Translations under genes and position numbers: made by a program
The notes under the pieces: model-generated
Databases searched by the model: none
Seen by the model: only the letters and a program-made list of their open reading frames with translations
What the model was told of the DNA's origin: nothing
Shown: positions 13,695-26,687 of the stretch, piece after piece
How the letters are laid out: the number at the start of each line of letters is the position of its first letter
Position numbering within the stretch: position 1 is the stretch's first letter
Assembly: GCA_030272155.1 (NCBI GenBank)
Contig: CP126204.1
Coordinates: 4,269,501-4,333,500 of the forward strand
Source of the DNA: Tetradesmus obliquus
Lineage: Eukaryota > Chlorophyta > Chlorophyceae > Sphaeropleales > Scenedesmaceae
Length of the DNA stretch: 64,000 bases
Direction of reading: 5' to 3'

Positions 13695-13986
13695 GGAGCA
13701 CTCAAGCAGACGCAGCACACCCTGCACCAGCAGCAGCTGGCGCTGACAAGGCCCAAACAGGCAGCAAATCCAAGCCAGCAGCAGCAGCAGGTGGCGAAGA
13801 TGCTGGTGTCACCCTCATGTGTGTACTGTCACTTTTGGAGGGTGTGCAGGATGTTCTGGCAGCAGCTGGCCTTATGCCGCTGCTGCTGGAGTGCTGCCTG
13901 GGCTGGGCGGTGCTGCCTGCTGCAGCTCTGCAGGCAGCAGCAGCAGCGCCTCAGCAGCAGCGCGGCCAGGGGCAGCAGCAACAAGC

Positions 13987-14033
<47 letters not shown>

Positions 14034-17000
14034 TTGCAAAGAAGGCGGAGCAGTTATCCCGGCAGTCCATCAGGGTGCGACCGCAGCTGGATGCTTGTGT
14101 TATTGCTGCTGGGCGGCTGCTGGCGGGGCGTTATAACACGCCTTGTGTTAAGTCCTGGTTTGAGGGCTTTCAAGCCAGGGCTGGGGTTCAAGCAGATACC
14201 CAGGCCTCTGCAGGCACTGCTGCTGCTGCTGCTGGGGGCAGCGCTACAGCTGCTGCTGGTTCTGCTGCTGCTGCTGCTGGCAAGCACTGGCTCATCATGC
14301 AGCTGAATGCTGCAGTGAGCCAACTGCGCAGCAGCAGTAGCAGTAGTGCTAGTACGTCCAAGACCAGTGCATCTGCTGGTGCAGGTGCATCTGCTGGTGC
14401 TGGTGCCACTGCTGCTGCTGCTGAGGGTGAGGCTGGGGGCCTGCTTGGCAGTGGCGTGATCAGGCCTGCAGGGCTGCTGCAGCTGGACACTCCCAGTGCT
14501 GCTGCTGCTGCTGCTGCTGCAGTATCTCTGGCAGCAGCAGCACAGCGTGCCGTTGGTGCTGCTGGCCAGCAAGCAGCAGCCGGGGCTGACAGCAGCGGCA
14601 GCTTTGCTGCTGCAGTGCAGCAGTTGTTCAAAGCAGCTGCCAGCACAGCAGCTGGAGCTGGCTCTACATCTTGTCAGCAGCAGCAGCAGCAGCAGCTGTT
14701 GTTGAGCTGCGAGGCTGCTGCAAAGGCCATGCTGTCAGAGCTAGCTGCTGGCATGGCTGCTGCAAAAGCAGCAGGTGCCGGCAAGCCAGCTGCCCCTGGC
14801 AGTAGGGTCTCAGCAGGCCTTGAACCACTGACAGCACTCTGCAGGACGCTGCTGCTGGAACACGCAGCAGCAGCAGCAGCAACAGCACCAGCATGTGCTG
14901 GTGGTATTGCTATCGGCCTTCAGCAGACGCTCAGTGAGGCCAGTCTGTGTGGGCTGCTGTCTTGCTGCTTCACATGTGTGCTGCAGCAGCTGCTGGCACT
15001 GCTGCAGACGCAGAACAGTGCTGCAGGCAGCGTCTTTGGCTCTGGGGTTCAGTGGGCTGTAGCAAGGGCTTTGTTACAGGCTGCTAGAGAGCTGCTCACT
15101 GGCAGCAGCAGCAGCAGCAGCAGTGTTGCTGCAGCAGCAGGGCCAGCGGAACCTGCGCAGGACAGCAGCAGCCAGCAGCAGCAGCAGCAGGTGCAGAGGT
15201 GTGTTTTGGATGCTGTCATGGCATCAGCAGCAGCCGGCATTGTGCTGCTGCCTGATGTGCTGGCTGAGCTTCTGGACGCTCAGCGCTACAGCAGCAGCAG
15301 CAGCAGCAGGCAGCTTGCGCCACAGCTGCAGGCACTGCTGCTGCAGGCAGTACTCGGACCCGGCTGCTGGCAGCGGCCGCTAGCAGCAGCAGCAGGCCGG
15401 AATGAAGCTGTACTGGAGCTGCAGCAGGGTTTTGATCGCTGTGGTTTGGATGAGGGTCAAGGCAGTACATTCAGCAGGCTGCAGGCTGTACTGCCTCCTG
15501 ATGCTGTGATGCAGCTGCTGCAGGAGCCACTGCTGGCAGCTGTAGTGAGTGGGCTGCAGCAGCAACCCAACAGCAGCAAGCAGGAAGCAGCAGCAGTAGC
15601 AGCAGCAGAGCAGATGGGCCTGCGGCAGCAGCAGCAGCAGCACGCAGATGTGACAGCAGCTGCAGCAGCCTTGATGGCACACCCAGCCCTACGCTGCTGC
15701 CTGCTCACTGATGTGAAGCTGCTGTACAGCAAGCTAGCAGCAGCACCTGTGCAGCTGCTGGGAGAGCTGCTAGGCAGTACCGACAGGTCAGCTTTCTGGG
15801 CACTGCCCCAGAGGCTGGCAGTACAATCTGTACTGCTGGGTGTACTGCTTGTCATGACGCCAGCAGGACAGGTGGCAGTACAACTGCCAGCAGCAGCAGC
15901 AGGTTCAGGCGTGCAGCAGCAGCAGCAGCAGCAGCAGCATGCGGCAGCCGTGGCAGAAGCAGACGGCAGGCAGTCAAAGAGGCAGCGCTTGGTGAATGGT
16001 GCAGCAGCCGCAGCTCCAGCCAGATCTCACGCCAGCAGTAGCAGCAGCAGCAGGCAGCCGCAGACCTCCTTCTGCCTGGCTGTGCCCGGCCTCTCTCCCG
16101 CAGTGCTGGCAGCCGGTGCTGCTGCTGTGGGCGCTAACTTAAGCCCTGCTGCCGTACCCTACCTGCTAGCTCAGCTGGAGCTGCTGGCAGGGCTTAGGGG
16201 CAGTTTAAACCCTGGGGTGCCTTGGCTGCTGCTGCGGCTGCTGCTGGATGAGCAGATGGTGATGGAGTGCCTGGGGGCAAAGTGTGATAGTAAGGGGAAT
16301 GCTGACGGCACTGCTGCTGCTGCTGGGCTGGGTGGTGGCAAGGCGGGGCCTGCAGCGGGACCTCAAGGCTGGCTTGCGGTGAGTGTGTGAGGGTTATTTT
16401 TGTTTTGGGACTTGATTCTGTGGGTGTGGTGTGGTGAACCCTGGGGTGCCTTGGCTGCTGCTGCGGCTGCTGCTGGATGAGCAGATGGTGATGGAGTGCC
16501 TGGAGGCAAAGTGTGGCAGTAAAGGGGATGGTGGCGGCGGCGCTGCTGCTGCTGCTGCTTCTCGGCTGGGTGGCGGCAAGGCGGGGGCGTCAGCGGGTCC
16601 TCAAGGCTGGCTTGCGGTGAGTTTCATGTGTGCTGTAATGTAGCACAGAGCGTTTCTCCATGCTTATAATACAGTCGGGTCCAGGCATTGACTACCAGAC
16701 GGTGCGAGCCACTGCTACTGTATGTCGCTCTGTGCCGGCAGGAAGGAGTGCCGCGCGTGGCTGCACATCTTGAATGCTTGTTTGGAACATGTTCAGAGCG
16801 TTTGGGCGCAAGTGAACATGATGATTAGCCACCCTCTGCTGCTACATTTAGGGTTGTTGCCGCAACACCGCCACTGCTGCTGCCGGTGCTGCTGCTGCTG
16901 CTGCTGCAGGCTTTGGAGCTTGCTGCGCCCCTGATGCCTGGTGGAGGCAGCAGCAGCAGCAGCAGCAACGGCAAGCCCTCCGCTCGACCTACGCAGCAGC

Positions 17001-18077
17001 AGTCCTCGGCAGCAGCAGGCGCGGCAGCAGCAGCAGCAGTGCTGGTAACACACACGGAGAAGAACCTGGTTGACACGCTGCTGCTGTCGGTGGCTCGCTG
17101 CCCTGCCTCTGCACTGGCTGCTGCTGAGCTGGTGGCAGGTGTAGCCCCGGGGGCTGCTGAGTACCTGCTGAAGCGCGTGGACTGGCTGCTGCAGGTGTGG
17201 CAGCAGCGGCATGTGACTGCGGCTGTTGGGATGCACTTGTTGCTTCGGCTTGCCTGCTTCTTTGTGTTGGCTGTTACATTTTATTGCCTAGCTGCTGCTG
17301 CTGGGTCCAGATATCCGGGTGTGAGAGCGTTTTTGGAAGCAGTTTTGTTGTGTCATGTGTGTGTGTCTGCGCCGACTGCTGCTGAGCTGGTGGATGGTGT
17401 GGCGCCCAGTGCTGCTGAGTACCTGCTGAAGCGCGTGGACTGGCTGCTGCAGGTGAGATAGACTGTGTTGGACTGATTTTCTGTGAGTGGAATGGCTGCT
17501 GCAGGTGAGGTTCCCCTAACCGACAGAGTGCTGTTTGGGTGCTTTAGTGTCCGTGTGGTGCCGGGTGCTGCCGGGTACCTGTTGAAGCGCGTGGACTGGC
17601 TGCTGCAGGTGTGGCTTGAAGTAGAGTGAAATGACCAGCACTGTGTGTGTGTTGGGGAGCATGTGTACGTGTGGTAGCCATGCTGTTGCCACGTCAGCAG
17701 CAGCAGCTGCTGGCAGCAGGCCAGCATTAGCAGCACAAGGTGTAGTCGGCAGCAGCAGTAGCCAGCCTGTGTGTGTTTGGGTGCATGTGTGCGTGTGGTA
17801 GCCCCCTAGGCCAGCGGAGTACATGGGAACTGGCTGCTGCAGGTACGGGACTGTGCCTGGCATGCATGTATGTTGCTGGGCGGCAATGCCTCGCTTTGCC
17901 GGGCTCTGCATGTTGTGTCTATCTGCTGCAGCGAGGGAAGCTTTTGAGCTGTGTGCAGTGATGTGTTTGCCAGCACGACTGCGGCCCATAGCGGCAGGCA
18001 TGTAGCGATCCTGGGAACGTGCACACCTCCATGCTGTGATGATTCATGGTGTGTCCTCAGCTACGACATGCGCCCTG

Positions 18078-18153
<76 letters not shown>

Positions 18154-18267
18154 GCTGCCACTGCAGGACCGTGGTGGCGCCTGGCTGTCAGGCCACACCT
18201 CCCTCAGCCTGCTGCTGAGCAAACTGGAGCAGGCACAAGTAGTGGCAGCAGCAGAAGCCGCCGCTGC

Positions 18268-18299
<32 letters not shown>

Positions 18300-20501
18300 A
18301 TCATGCAGCTGGCAACCCGTCAGCAGCAGCAGTACTGATAGGTCCGACTGTGGCTGCCCCTGCGCCTTTTGCTGTGGAGGCAGCGCTGTCCGATGTTGTG
18401 CTGCTGCTGCTGGCGCGATCCTCGTATGCACGGCAGCGCGAGTTTGCTGCTGAAATGGTGCGGCAGCTGACACGGCTTGTGGAGCTGCTGAAAAGGGCAC
18501 CGCCTCCTGCTGCTGCTGTTGCAGCAGCAGGGGCAGTAGGCGGTGCTGACGCTGCTGTTACAGGCAGTGTCCAAGCAGCAGCAGCAGCAGAGGTGGTACC
18601 AAAGGCAGCTGCTGCTGCCAGCAGCAGGGCAGCATCACTTGCAGGAGGAGCAGATGACTCAGCCACCCCACCAGCAGTGCCGGCAGCAGCAGCAGCAGAC
18701 CCAGCGCGCCGCACGCCCCCACCGCCAGCAGCAGACTACACAGGGCATCGCCGCACGCCGCCGCCGCCACCAACAGATGCGGGCCGTCGCACCCCGCCGC
18801 CACCAAGCGCCTTTGGAGATGCCGGCCGGCGCACACCGCCGCCGCCACATATGCATGCTGCGGTCCTTGCTGCTGGTCCTGCTGGGTGGGGCGGCAGCTT
18901 ACCAAATAGCCCAATGCTGCCTCCAGGGCAGCCGCCGCCACCACCACGAAGCGGTGATGCAACGCATGACCAGTTGCAGCAGCAGCAGCCACATTATCAG
19001 CAGCAGCAGCAGCATGGTGGGGCTGGGTACCCTGGCTACTACCCTCCACCGCCACCTCCCCCAAACCACAGTGCTCCTGCTGCTGCTGCTGCGCCTGCTA
19101 GTATGCACGCTAGCGATGCAGCACCAGCAGCAGCAGAGGTGCCAGTGACAGCAGCAGCATCAAAAGGCCGCCGGTTTGGTGCAGCGATCAGGGGCGCAGC
19201 AGCAGCAGGCGCTGGCGGGGCAGCAGCAGCAGGGACAGAAGTCGGTAGCAGGGGCAGCAGCTTCACTGGCGGTGCAGCAGCTGCTGCCGCAGGTGCTGTA
19301 GCTGGTCAGGCAGCACTGGGTGATGGTACAGCTGCCGCAGCTGTACTGCCTGGAGACAGAGGAGGCGGTACAACTGTACTGCCTGGTCGTCCGACTAGTG
19401 GTACAGGCGGTACACTGCGGGGCATACTAGCACCAAGCAGTACAGCCGGTGCAGGCAGTACAACTGGTGTAGGCAGTACAGTAGAGGTTGGCAGCCCGGG
19501 CGGGGTGCAGGTGTCCGTGTGGCTGCGGTTGCGGCTGCTGCTGCCGCTGCTGCCAACTGTCAGGGCAGATCGTGAGCCAGACAGTAAGAAGAACCTGCGA
19601 GTGTGCCTGGCGCAGACGCTGCCTCACTTACTGGTGTCTCCTTATGTACGTGCGGGGCCTGCTGCTGCTGATGATGATGATGATGGTGTTATCGACACCA
19701 CTGCTGGTGCAGATGATCTTGCGCAAGCTGCCGCTGCTGCTGCTGCCGAGGCAGGGCATCCGCTGTTTGATCGCCTGCTGCTGATGCTGTCTGCGCTGCT
19801 ATCTGGAGAGTGGGCTGGCTGGCTGCGAGGAGCTAATCGAAAGCTAAGGCAGGTGGCAGTGCCTGCAGCACTGGCAGCAGCATGCAGGGCAGAGATAGAA
19901 GGCGCACTGCAGGTGCCGGCAGCAGCAGGCGGCGGCTGGCAGCAGCAGCAGATGCTGCTGACAGTGTCACCGGGGACTCCTCTTACAGCAGCAGCAGCAG
20001 CAGCTGGGCATGTTGTTGGAGACCATCTACATGCAGTTAAGGCGCTAGTGCATGCACTGTGGCAGCAGCAGCAATTGCATGGCAGCAATCAGCAGCAGCA
20101 GCAGCAGCAGCGGAAACTGCCGCTACAAGGGCTTGCCAGCAGGTACAAGCATCGGGCGCTAGCAGCGCTGCCGCTGCCTGGCACGCAGCACCTGGAGCTG
20201 CCAAGCATGCTGGTTGCACCAATGCAGCAGCAGCAGCAGCCTGACAGCATTGAAGGGCTTGCTGTTGCATCGGCAGCAGGAGCTTGTTCGACACTGAGCC
20301 TACAACAGCAGCGGCAGCAGCAGCAGCAGGCTGTTCCATGTGCCTGGGATGTCTGGCAGCCAATGTGGCCTCTGCCGCATGATGCTGTTGCCACGTCAGC
20401 TGCTGCTGCTGCTGGCAGCAGGCCAGCAGCAGTGGCAGCACAAGGTGCAGTCGGCAGCAGTAGCAGTAGCCAGCCTGCAGGCATAATGAGTCCTGGGAAG
20501 A

Positions 20502-20539
<38 letters not shown>

Positions 20540-20764
20540 GGCCTTGCATGGGTGCCTGCCACCGCAACAGCAGCAGCAGCAGGGAGCGTGGCTAGAGTAT
20601 CGGATGGCGGCAGTGGTGTTGCTGCAGCAGCAGCTGGGGTGCTGGGTGGTGATGCAGGCTCCGCTGCTGCAGCTGGAGATGCTGCTGCCTGCCTGTTGAA
20701 GGCTTGTTTGAGGCGGCGGAAGCGTCCGCTGCTGTATGCGGGGCCTGGCGTGGATGGCGAGTAG
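6729..20764 (+). CDS. MED12: Mediator subunit 12 homologue
   Basis: MED12 belongs to the CDK8 kinase module of Mediator and controls RNA polymerase II transcription in the nucleus. Exons: 6729-6827, 7158-7319, 8046-8221, 8387-9359, 9777-10210, 10452-10555, 10954-11238, 11454-16378, 16910-17194, 18167-20764. All phases close and give about 3,346 residues, larger than plant MED12 (about 2,200) because of long Gln/Ala/Ser tracts. Recognition rests on the N-terminal signature RPPLSAELGPPDYYP, then GYKWVPDSL, the second exon pair LVQHHIPLPRAVWLVQLVYW, and a C-terminal plant-like block WLRLRLLLPLLP ... DREPDSKKNLR ... LFDRLLLMLSALL. The last exon adds four RRTPPPP repeats at 18705-18845. Start ATG 6729 is the first in frame; a further upstream exon is possible. 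Tandem copies of exon ends sit in two introns. Confidence 0.85.
7464..7508 (+). repeat. (CAG)n tract in MED12 intron 2
   Basis: About 15 CAG units, followed by a short open frame (7510-7640) that I consider intronic, because exons 7158-7319 and 8046-8221 join in phase without it. One of few intronic tracts in CAG rather than CTG sense. Confidence 0.8.
16207..16624 (+). repeat. Tandem copy of MED12 exon end and donor
   Basis: The last 170 bases of the 4.9 kb exon (from AACCCTGGGGTGCC at 16207, ending GGCTGGCTTGCG then GTGAGT) are repeated from 16437 to 16624, 230 bases downstream. The copy keeps the reading frame (NPGVPWLLLRLLLDEQ) and the donor GTGAGT, so it is a second potential 5' splice site. 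It has no obvious acceptor of its own. Confidence 0.9.
17121..17850 (+). repeat. Four decaying copies of a MED12 exon end
   Basis: The 3' end of exon 16910-17194 (YLLKRVDWLLQ then GTGTGG) recurs at 17377-17457, at 17548-17614 and, heavily degraded, at 17798-17849; a minimal TGGCTGCTGCAGGTGAGG also occurs near 17490. Each copy ends in CTGCTGCAG plus GT, so each keeps a possible donor. Spacing is about 257, 170 and 240 bases. Confidence 0.9.
18078..18166 (+). repeat. (CTG)n tract forming a MED12 3' splice site
   Basis: About 24 nearly perfect CTG units followed by CCGCTGCCACTGCAG, after which the last coding exon starts at 18167 in the right phase. The tract takes the place of the polypyrimidine tract. 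Confidence 0.85.
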
Positions 20765-21574
20765 CATTTGCAGTGATGGAAGGCCGCTGCGGCCTGTTCT
20801 TGGCTGCAGATGCTGCATGGAATCTGTACATAATTAACAGCGCGTTTACATGTAACCACATGTTTTGGCGATCTGGCTGGCGACATGTGATCATGCACAT
20901 CAATGGTGTGTATCAGACGCGCTTGGGTCCAAGCCCCGGGGGCTAGGTGACACAATCAGAGTAGGCAGACAGCACACATGCTGTGCGTGCCAGCGTTTCC
21001 TCCTTCGTTACAGCGTCATTTCACAGCCTGCCAACAGCAAATCCTTGAAACTACCCATGTGCCAACAGTGTATGTTGTTTCTGTAACTCCATAAGAGTTT
21101 TACAAGGAGCTGGGGGCCAAGGATACTACAATGCCTTCAGAACTCTCCATCCGTCAACTACCCCAGTCAAATGCATGCTGGAATGGCTTGTCTATTCTGT
21201 CCTGGCGTTGGTGGAAGAAACCTTGAACGCTGGCAATGTACAGTAAAGCTAACGCAGGCACTGCAGATTGTCGTGAGATGTTGCAGCCAACACTCCATGA
21301 GGTACAAGTGCAAAAGTGATTATGCAAACAGCTGCAACACACCTTGCTCTGCGTCGCGCAGAAGGTCAAAAAGCAATCAATGAGTATACACATGTGGAGC
21401 TTTGGATTGTCTCCACCCTAACACTGGCCGTAGGCACTCAGCCCAGCCCATGGCGTCGCGTCTTGGCAAGCATTGGTGTTCGGAAGCACACGTGCCCACA
21501 ATACTCATGTACACGCTGAGGTGTTTCAGCCACCAGGCTACGCACTGCAACCACAGCAGCCTTGCGGCCCACAT
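20765..21574. other. Convergent 3' region, MED12 and HSPA12-like
   Basis: Holds the 3' UTRs of two converging genes. Plus-strand TGTAA lies at 20851-20855 and 21082-21086 (MED12, 90 and 320 bases past the stop). Minus-strand TGTAA lies at 21100-21104 and 21008-21012 (Hsp70, 470 and 560 bases past its stop), so the two transcripts may overlap. No gene is seen here. Confidence 0.5.
21082..21086 (+). terminator. TGTAA polyadenylation signal, MED12
   Basis: TGTAA 318 bases after the MED12 stop; a second candidate is at 20851-20855. Positional support only. Confidence 0.35.
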
Positions 21575-22671
21575 CTATACCGCCAGCTGCAGCTCTGCGA
21601 GCAGCTCCCTGCACAACTCGCTGCTGTCAAACAGCAGCGACGTGCGCCGCTCTGTGCCGCTCTGCTCGTCCACGCAGCGCACGCTGATCTGCGCCTCGCC
21701 GAAGCTGAAGCAGGCGGTGAGGCTGTAGTCCTGGGGGTCACTGTAGGCGCCTGGCGGGATGTCGATGGTTACTGATGCGATCTTCTTCATCGTCTCCTCT
21801 GTTGTGTACCTATGGTTGGCAGGCACGCACATACACTGATGTTTGGGCCTGGGGTTTTGCGGTACAAGGGATCAGGGGTTCGTGGATGAATGGTGTGCCA
21901 AATAGAACAGGATCCTACTTGTCGTCATTGTCACAAGTTTGGCTGTACTGGCTGGCAACCTGCTATGCTGTGCCATGGATTGCTGTTGCTGATCGCTGGT
22001 GTCAGAATGTTGTTGAATTGATAGTCAAGCTTTATGATGGCTCTGCAGCTTGCAGCAATTGATTAACAATGTGTCACATGCAGCCCTATGCACGTGGTCA
22101 GCACTGCACAGCAGAGGCACAGACCAGTGCTGCTGCATGCCCCACAGCAGCAGCATGTGATGCGTTGCACTGCTCTACGCTTTTGCAAAGGAGAAATGTG
22201 AAGCTCACTTTGCGGCCTTCTGCAGGCAGCCGTAGATGTCAAACACCACAGCAGTCTGCTTCGGGTACAGCGGTGTGAAGGACTTGGTGATGCTGCTGCC
22301 TGCCTTGACCAGCTCATCTTTGGCCACATACTGGTAGAAGCCTTCCGTGCACCTGCTGCTTCAGCCCCATGCAGCACAGAATGACATGGAAGTGCGGTAG
22401 ACAGCACAGGTGATTGTGAAGACTTGGCCTGGCGGACCATCAGCCATGCGTCATCAACTGTGTCTGATGAATGCTGTACCGGCTGTCCGCGATTCTGCCT
22501 TGCACAGCATGTCACTCACACAGTATGCTGATCGGCTGCAGCAGTGCAATGGCATATGCTCACTGAGCTGAGTCAGCATGAGATTACATGGCAACACAGG
22601 TCGAGGTTCCACCTGCATGCTGCAGCTGCACAGCAATGCCTGTGCCCCATCATGTACATGCTCAAATCATC

Positions 22672-22743
<72 letters not shown>

Positions 22744-24662
22744 GGAAATGTAAAGTGCAGCCACTGTCGCATAGCCCTAGAGGTCAACTTGCAGCCTGAC
22801 CTGTAGCCCTGCTTGTGTGGCAGCCACACCTGCACATGCATGCGGCACAAGTACATGGCAAACGTGTGAGTGCCCGGATCTCCTTACACAGCTGAAACAT
22901 ATCTGAGCACGGCACCGCTGCTGACATGTCACAGGGCCTGCTGCTGCCACCTCACATGGCCTGGACGCCACTGGTCAGTACAGCGACATGTCAGACAGGC
23001 CCACATGCGATCACCACTTCAGCCGATTATGGAAGTGTACAGCCCATGCTTGATCCCTTACTGAAATCATGCTGTAGCAAAGCAGGCAGCTGGATTCCCT
23101 GCAGCACCCACCCTGGATGGTGCTCCTGGCTGCCAGCGCGTGGCTGCGCGCACGCCGTAAGACATGCTGCTGCAGCGCGCAGCAATGGCAGCTGGGTACC
23201 TAGCATACCACACTCCGCCTGCAAGCAGCAGCAGCAATAATCCCACGCGGTTATCGTACCAGATGCGGCAATCTACGCCTTACCCATTGCAGAACAGGGG
23301 CAAGACCGCTTGCTTGATACGGTACAAACCTTGGTGAGAACGTGGTCAGGGTTAGTGACGAGATCCCAGGGGGATGACCACAAAGTTTTTCAACTGCCCT
23401 CCCCTATTCCTATTGGTAACGCAGGACAACTGTTCAAGCATGTCAATGACTGTGACGGGGCAAGCTCTGTCAAGATGCTGTCCTTTCACTTCGTATAAAA
23501 GTTTAAAGGATGTAGCGTGCACTGCACAGCTTTTGTTGTCATATCAGCCGATTTGGCCAGTTTCCACACAGACCTGAATTGCGGTTGCAGCAGCAAAAGG
23601 CTAGTGCACTGCATGCTGCTGAGCGACGCGCACCCCTCAGTCCAGTAGTTCTAGCATGTCACATGTTGGAATCAAAGCTGTCTGCAACGCCCTTCTCCTA
23701 CCACTTACCCTCAAGCACAGCGCTGCGCGCATACGCAGGCGCCACCAGCGGCCGGCCAGGCGCCTCCAGCTCGGCTCTCAGGTAGTGGATGGCATGCTGA
23801 CTGGCGCTGAAGCCCCCCACCAGCACCACAGTGTCAGCGCCGCCTGCACGTTGCAGCATGTCTTTCGCCTTGGCTGCAATGGCCTGCAGGCTGGGCTGGA
23901 AGAAGCTGGCCATGGTATCATGTGGTAGCAGCGACCTGCGAGGCACGCAGGCAGGCAGGAAGCAGCCGACGCCGTCTTGAACTACGCGTGGGCAGGAGTT
24001 TTAACATTGCAGCAAGCAGTATTGCAAATCATAAACGTGAATGTGATGAGTTGTAAGTTATGCTACAAATACGTCATGTACTACTGCAGTTAGCCAGCCG
24101 CAGCATGCATGTTCACACACCAGGCGGATGATGTTCTTGCCAGCCCTAGCATGCACAGCTGGTGGTGAAGGCAGTGCGGTCCTCTCGCCTGTTGCCTGCC
24201 GCCTCCAGTGCATCACGTGTGCTGTCATCAGCGCTGTACACCAGTGAGTAGGGCACAGCCACCTGGCAGGCGGCAAGTGCACAGCAAAGTATATATCGGG
24301 AAGAATTACATGCCAGCGACTCAGCTTAACATGCTTGTTGAGGCTGCGCAGAGGCGGCAAACACAGCAGCCCTGCACCAACTTCACACAGCTGCTCAGCA
24401 ACATCAGCACACATCTCTGCTAAGCAGTTGGTCTGGCTCCCAGATTGCTGCAGCTCGCAACATACCACACCCACCAAGCCAGCAGGACACAACTGTGCAG
24501 CACACCTTAGCTAAGTTGCTGGCTGCACATTCTGTTTTCAAAGACAGAGTCTGCCAGCCACGGTGCAGTACCCAGAAGAGTTCACCTGCACTTGTGCGGG
24601 TGTGCTGCCGCTGCTGCCAAAGGAGCACTTGCAGGCCTCCCACTCCATGTTGGTGAAGTCCT

Positions 24663-24709
<47 letters not shown>

Positions 24710-26638
24710 CATCAGAGTAACCACAACCAGCACCACCAGCAACTAAATCATAACAAGAGGCCTGAACGCAGTGCATGAGCTATGCGCTTGTGTAGGCTGC
24801 TTGTACATTGCCACAGCAGCAAGTATGTGTTACGTCATTGTTTTGTGGATCTTTGCACAAGTCAAGTTGCAGTCCGACTGTTTCTGGTTGTTGGCCAACA
24901 TGGGCACACAGCAGAGGCCTTGCGGAGCATCCACTGACACATAAACTCATCAAAGAACCATGTTGTTTTGCTCACTCCAGAGCTCCCAGCCACAGCTTGC
25001 TCACCAGCAGGTCGTTGACGTTTGCTGTGTCAGAGGCCCAGTCAGCGTAGGTGTCACCACCCAGCTTGTCAGCCAGGTGCTTCAGGAACCTGTCATCCAC
25101 GCGCGTGGCACCCTGCAGCATCACGGCAGCAAGTTATTCGTCTTTTGGACGGCAGATCAGCCACCGTTGCAGCCATGCTATGATGTCTACAGCCCTCTTT
25201 GCCTGTCATAGTCAGCTTCTGCAGGTGACAGGTTGAAGAAGAGCACAGCTGTTACCGCTCTAAGGTCTAGTGCAGGGCCTTATAAGGTGGCGAACATGTT
25301 GGAACACCAAACATGCCAGGCCTGTACAGCAAGTCGATTGTTGTTCACAGTTAAGGCACACTGATGTAAACAACACCGACGACTGGCGCCTGCAGCCAGA
25401 TTTGCCGCCTCACCTCAGCCAGGCACTCCCTGTGTGTCACCTCTGTCAGTGCAAAGTCGCCTCCCTGCAGCGCAGCCTCTGCCTTGTGCAGCGTCATGTC
25501 CACTGTGCCGCCACCCATGTCGATGACCATGAAGCGCCTCACGCTGCTGCCCACGCCCGTCAGCTGCCTGTGCTGCTGGACTGCGGAGAAAAGCGGCAGC
25601 AGCATGCACAAGCTTAGGATAGTGAGCTGCCTATAAGACAGCGTCGCTGGAGAGGTAGCACTGCGGAAGATCTGGCGCAAAGACAAATGCCAGGACTAGG
25701 GTTTGCCGTTGGAAAAAGGATACAAGCGGTCTTCAATCCAGGCAACAACCCTTGAATTTGGCACATCAAATCAGGTCCGACGTTCTTTGACTGGGATTAG
25801 AACCGCACTTCACGTGTCCAGGCAGCACAAAGCTTCAACCTGTTATGTTCTCAACTCATCTCTCAAACCATCAGCAGGATCAACAATCAAACTCAACAGG
25901 CAACAGCAACAGCCCCAACAATTGTTTGTGTCTGGCATCCTCTGGACCGTCATAACTCGGAAACACTACAGTACAACCCAGACTTCAAGATCTTACACCA
26001 CAACATTGCATGGCAGCCAAGTGCCTAGGCAACTGAAAGGGTTGACAGACATGGTAAGTACTTTATGGAGCACTATACCGCAAGCATTATGTGGCGCACC
26101 ATGTAACACGAAATTCAGTGTCTGCTGGCACATGCGAAGTCTCAATGCAGTCCACGACACAATTTGCACTAGTCAGATATTACAAGTTCTACGCATCAGA
26201 AGCAAGAAAGCCTGCATGAATCTATGTGCTGCCGTGCATAAAGAGAAGGACAAGGACCAGCCTGGTGTGGGACGAGGAAACGCTTGCTTTGGGACATGAG
26301 AGAAGAACAAGGACAAGGACAGGCCTGGTGCGGACATTAGAGAAGGACAGCAACAGGCCTGGTGTGGGACAACTTGCGCTCACCTGCCAGTGCAGCGGCC
26401 TCCGGCTCTGTTGCCAGCAGCAGCGCTGGCGAGTTCAGTGTGGGCATGATGCCGGCATCCATTGCAGCCTCCCGCATTGTCAGCATGCTGGCCTGGGGCA
26501 GCCCTGCTGGCACGGTCATGCAGAAACGGGCCAGGGAAGCCTTGTACCTGCAAAAATTGCGGGCACGCGTGAACAGCAGGGCGGCAGCTTCATGTCAGCC
26601 AACCTGTACAAGGGCATCAAGGCTGTGTAGTAGCAAGT

Positions 26639-26687
<49 letters not shown>

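Noticed and set aside
16742..16830. Possible additional MED12 exon (GVPRVAAHLECLFG)
   Set aside because: Has a good acceptor but no donor that restores phase zero for exon 16910; direct joining of 16378 to 16910 keeps frame.
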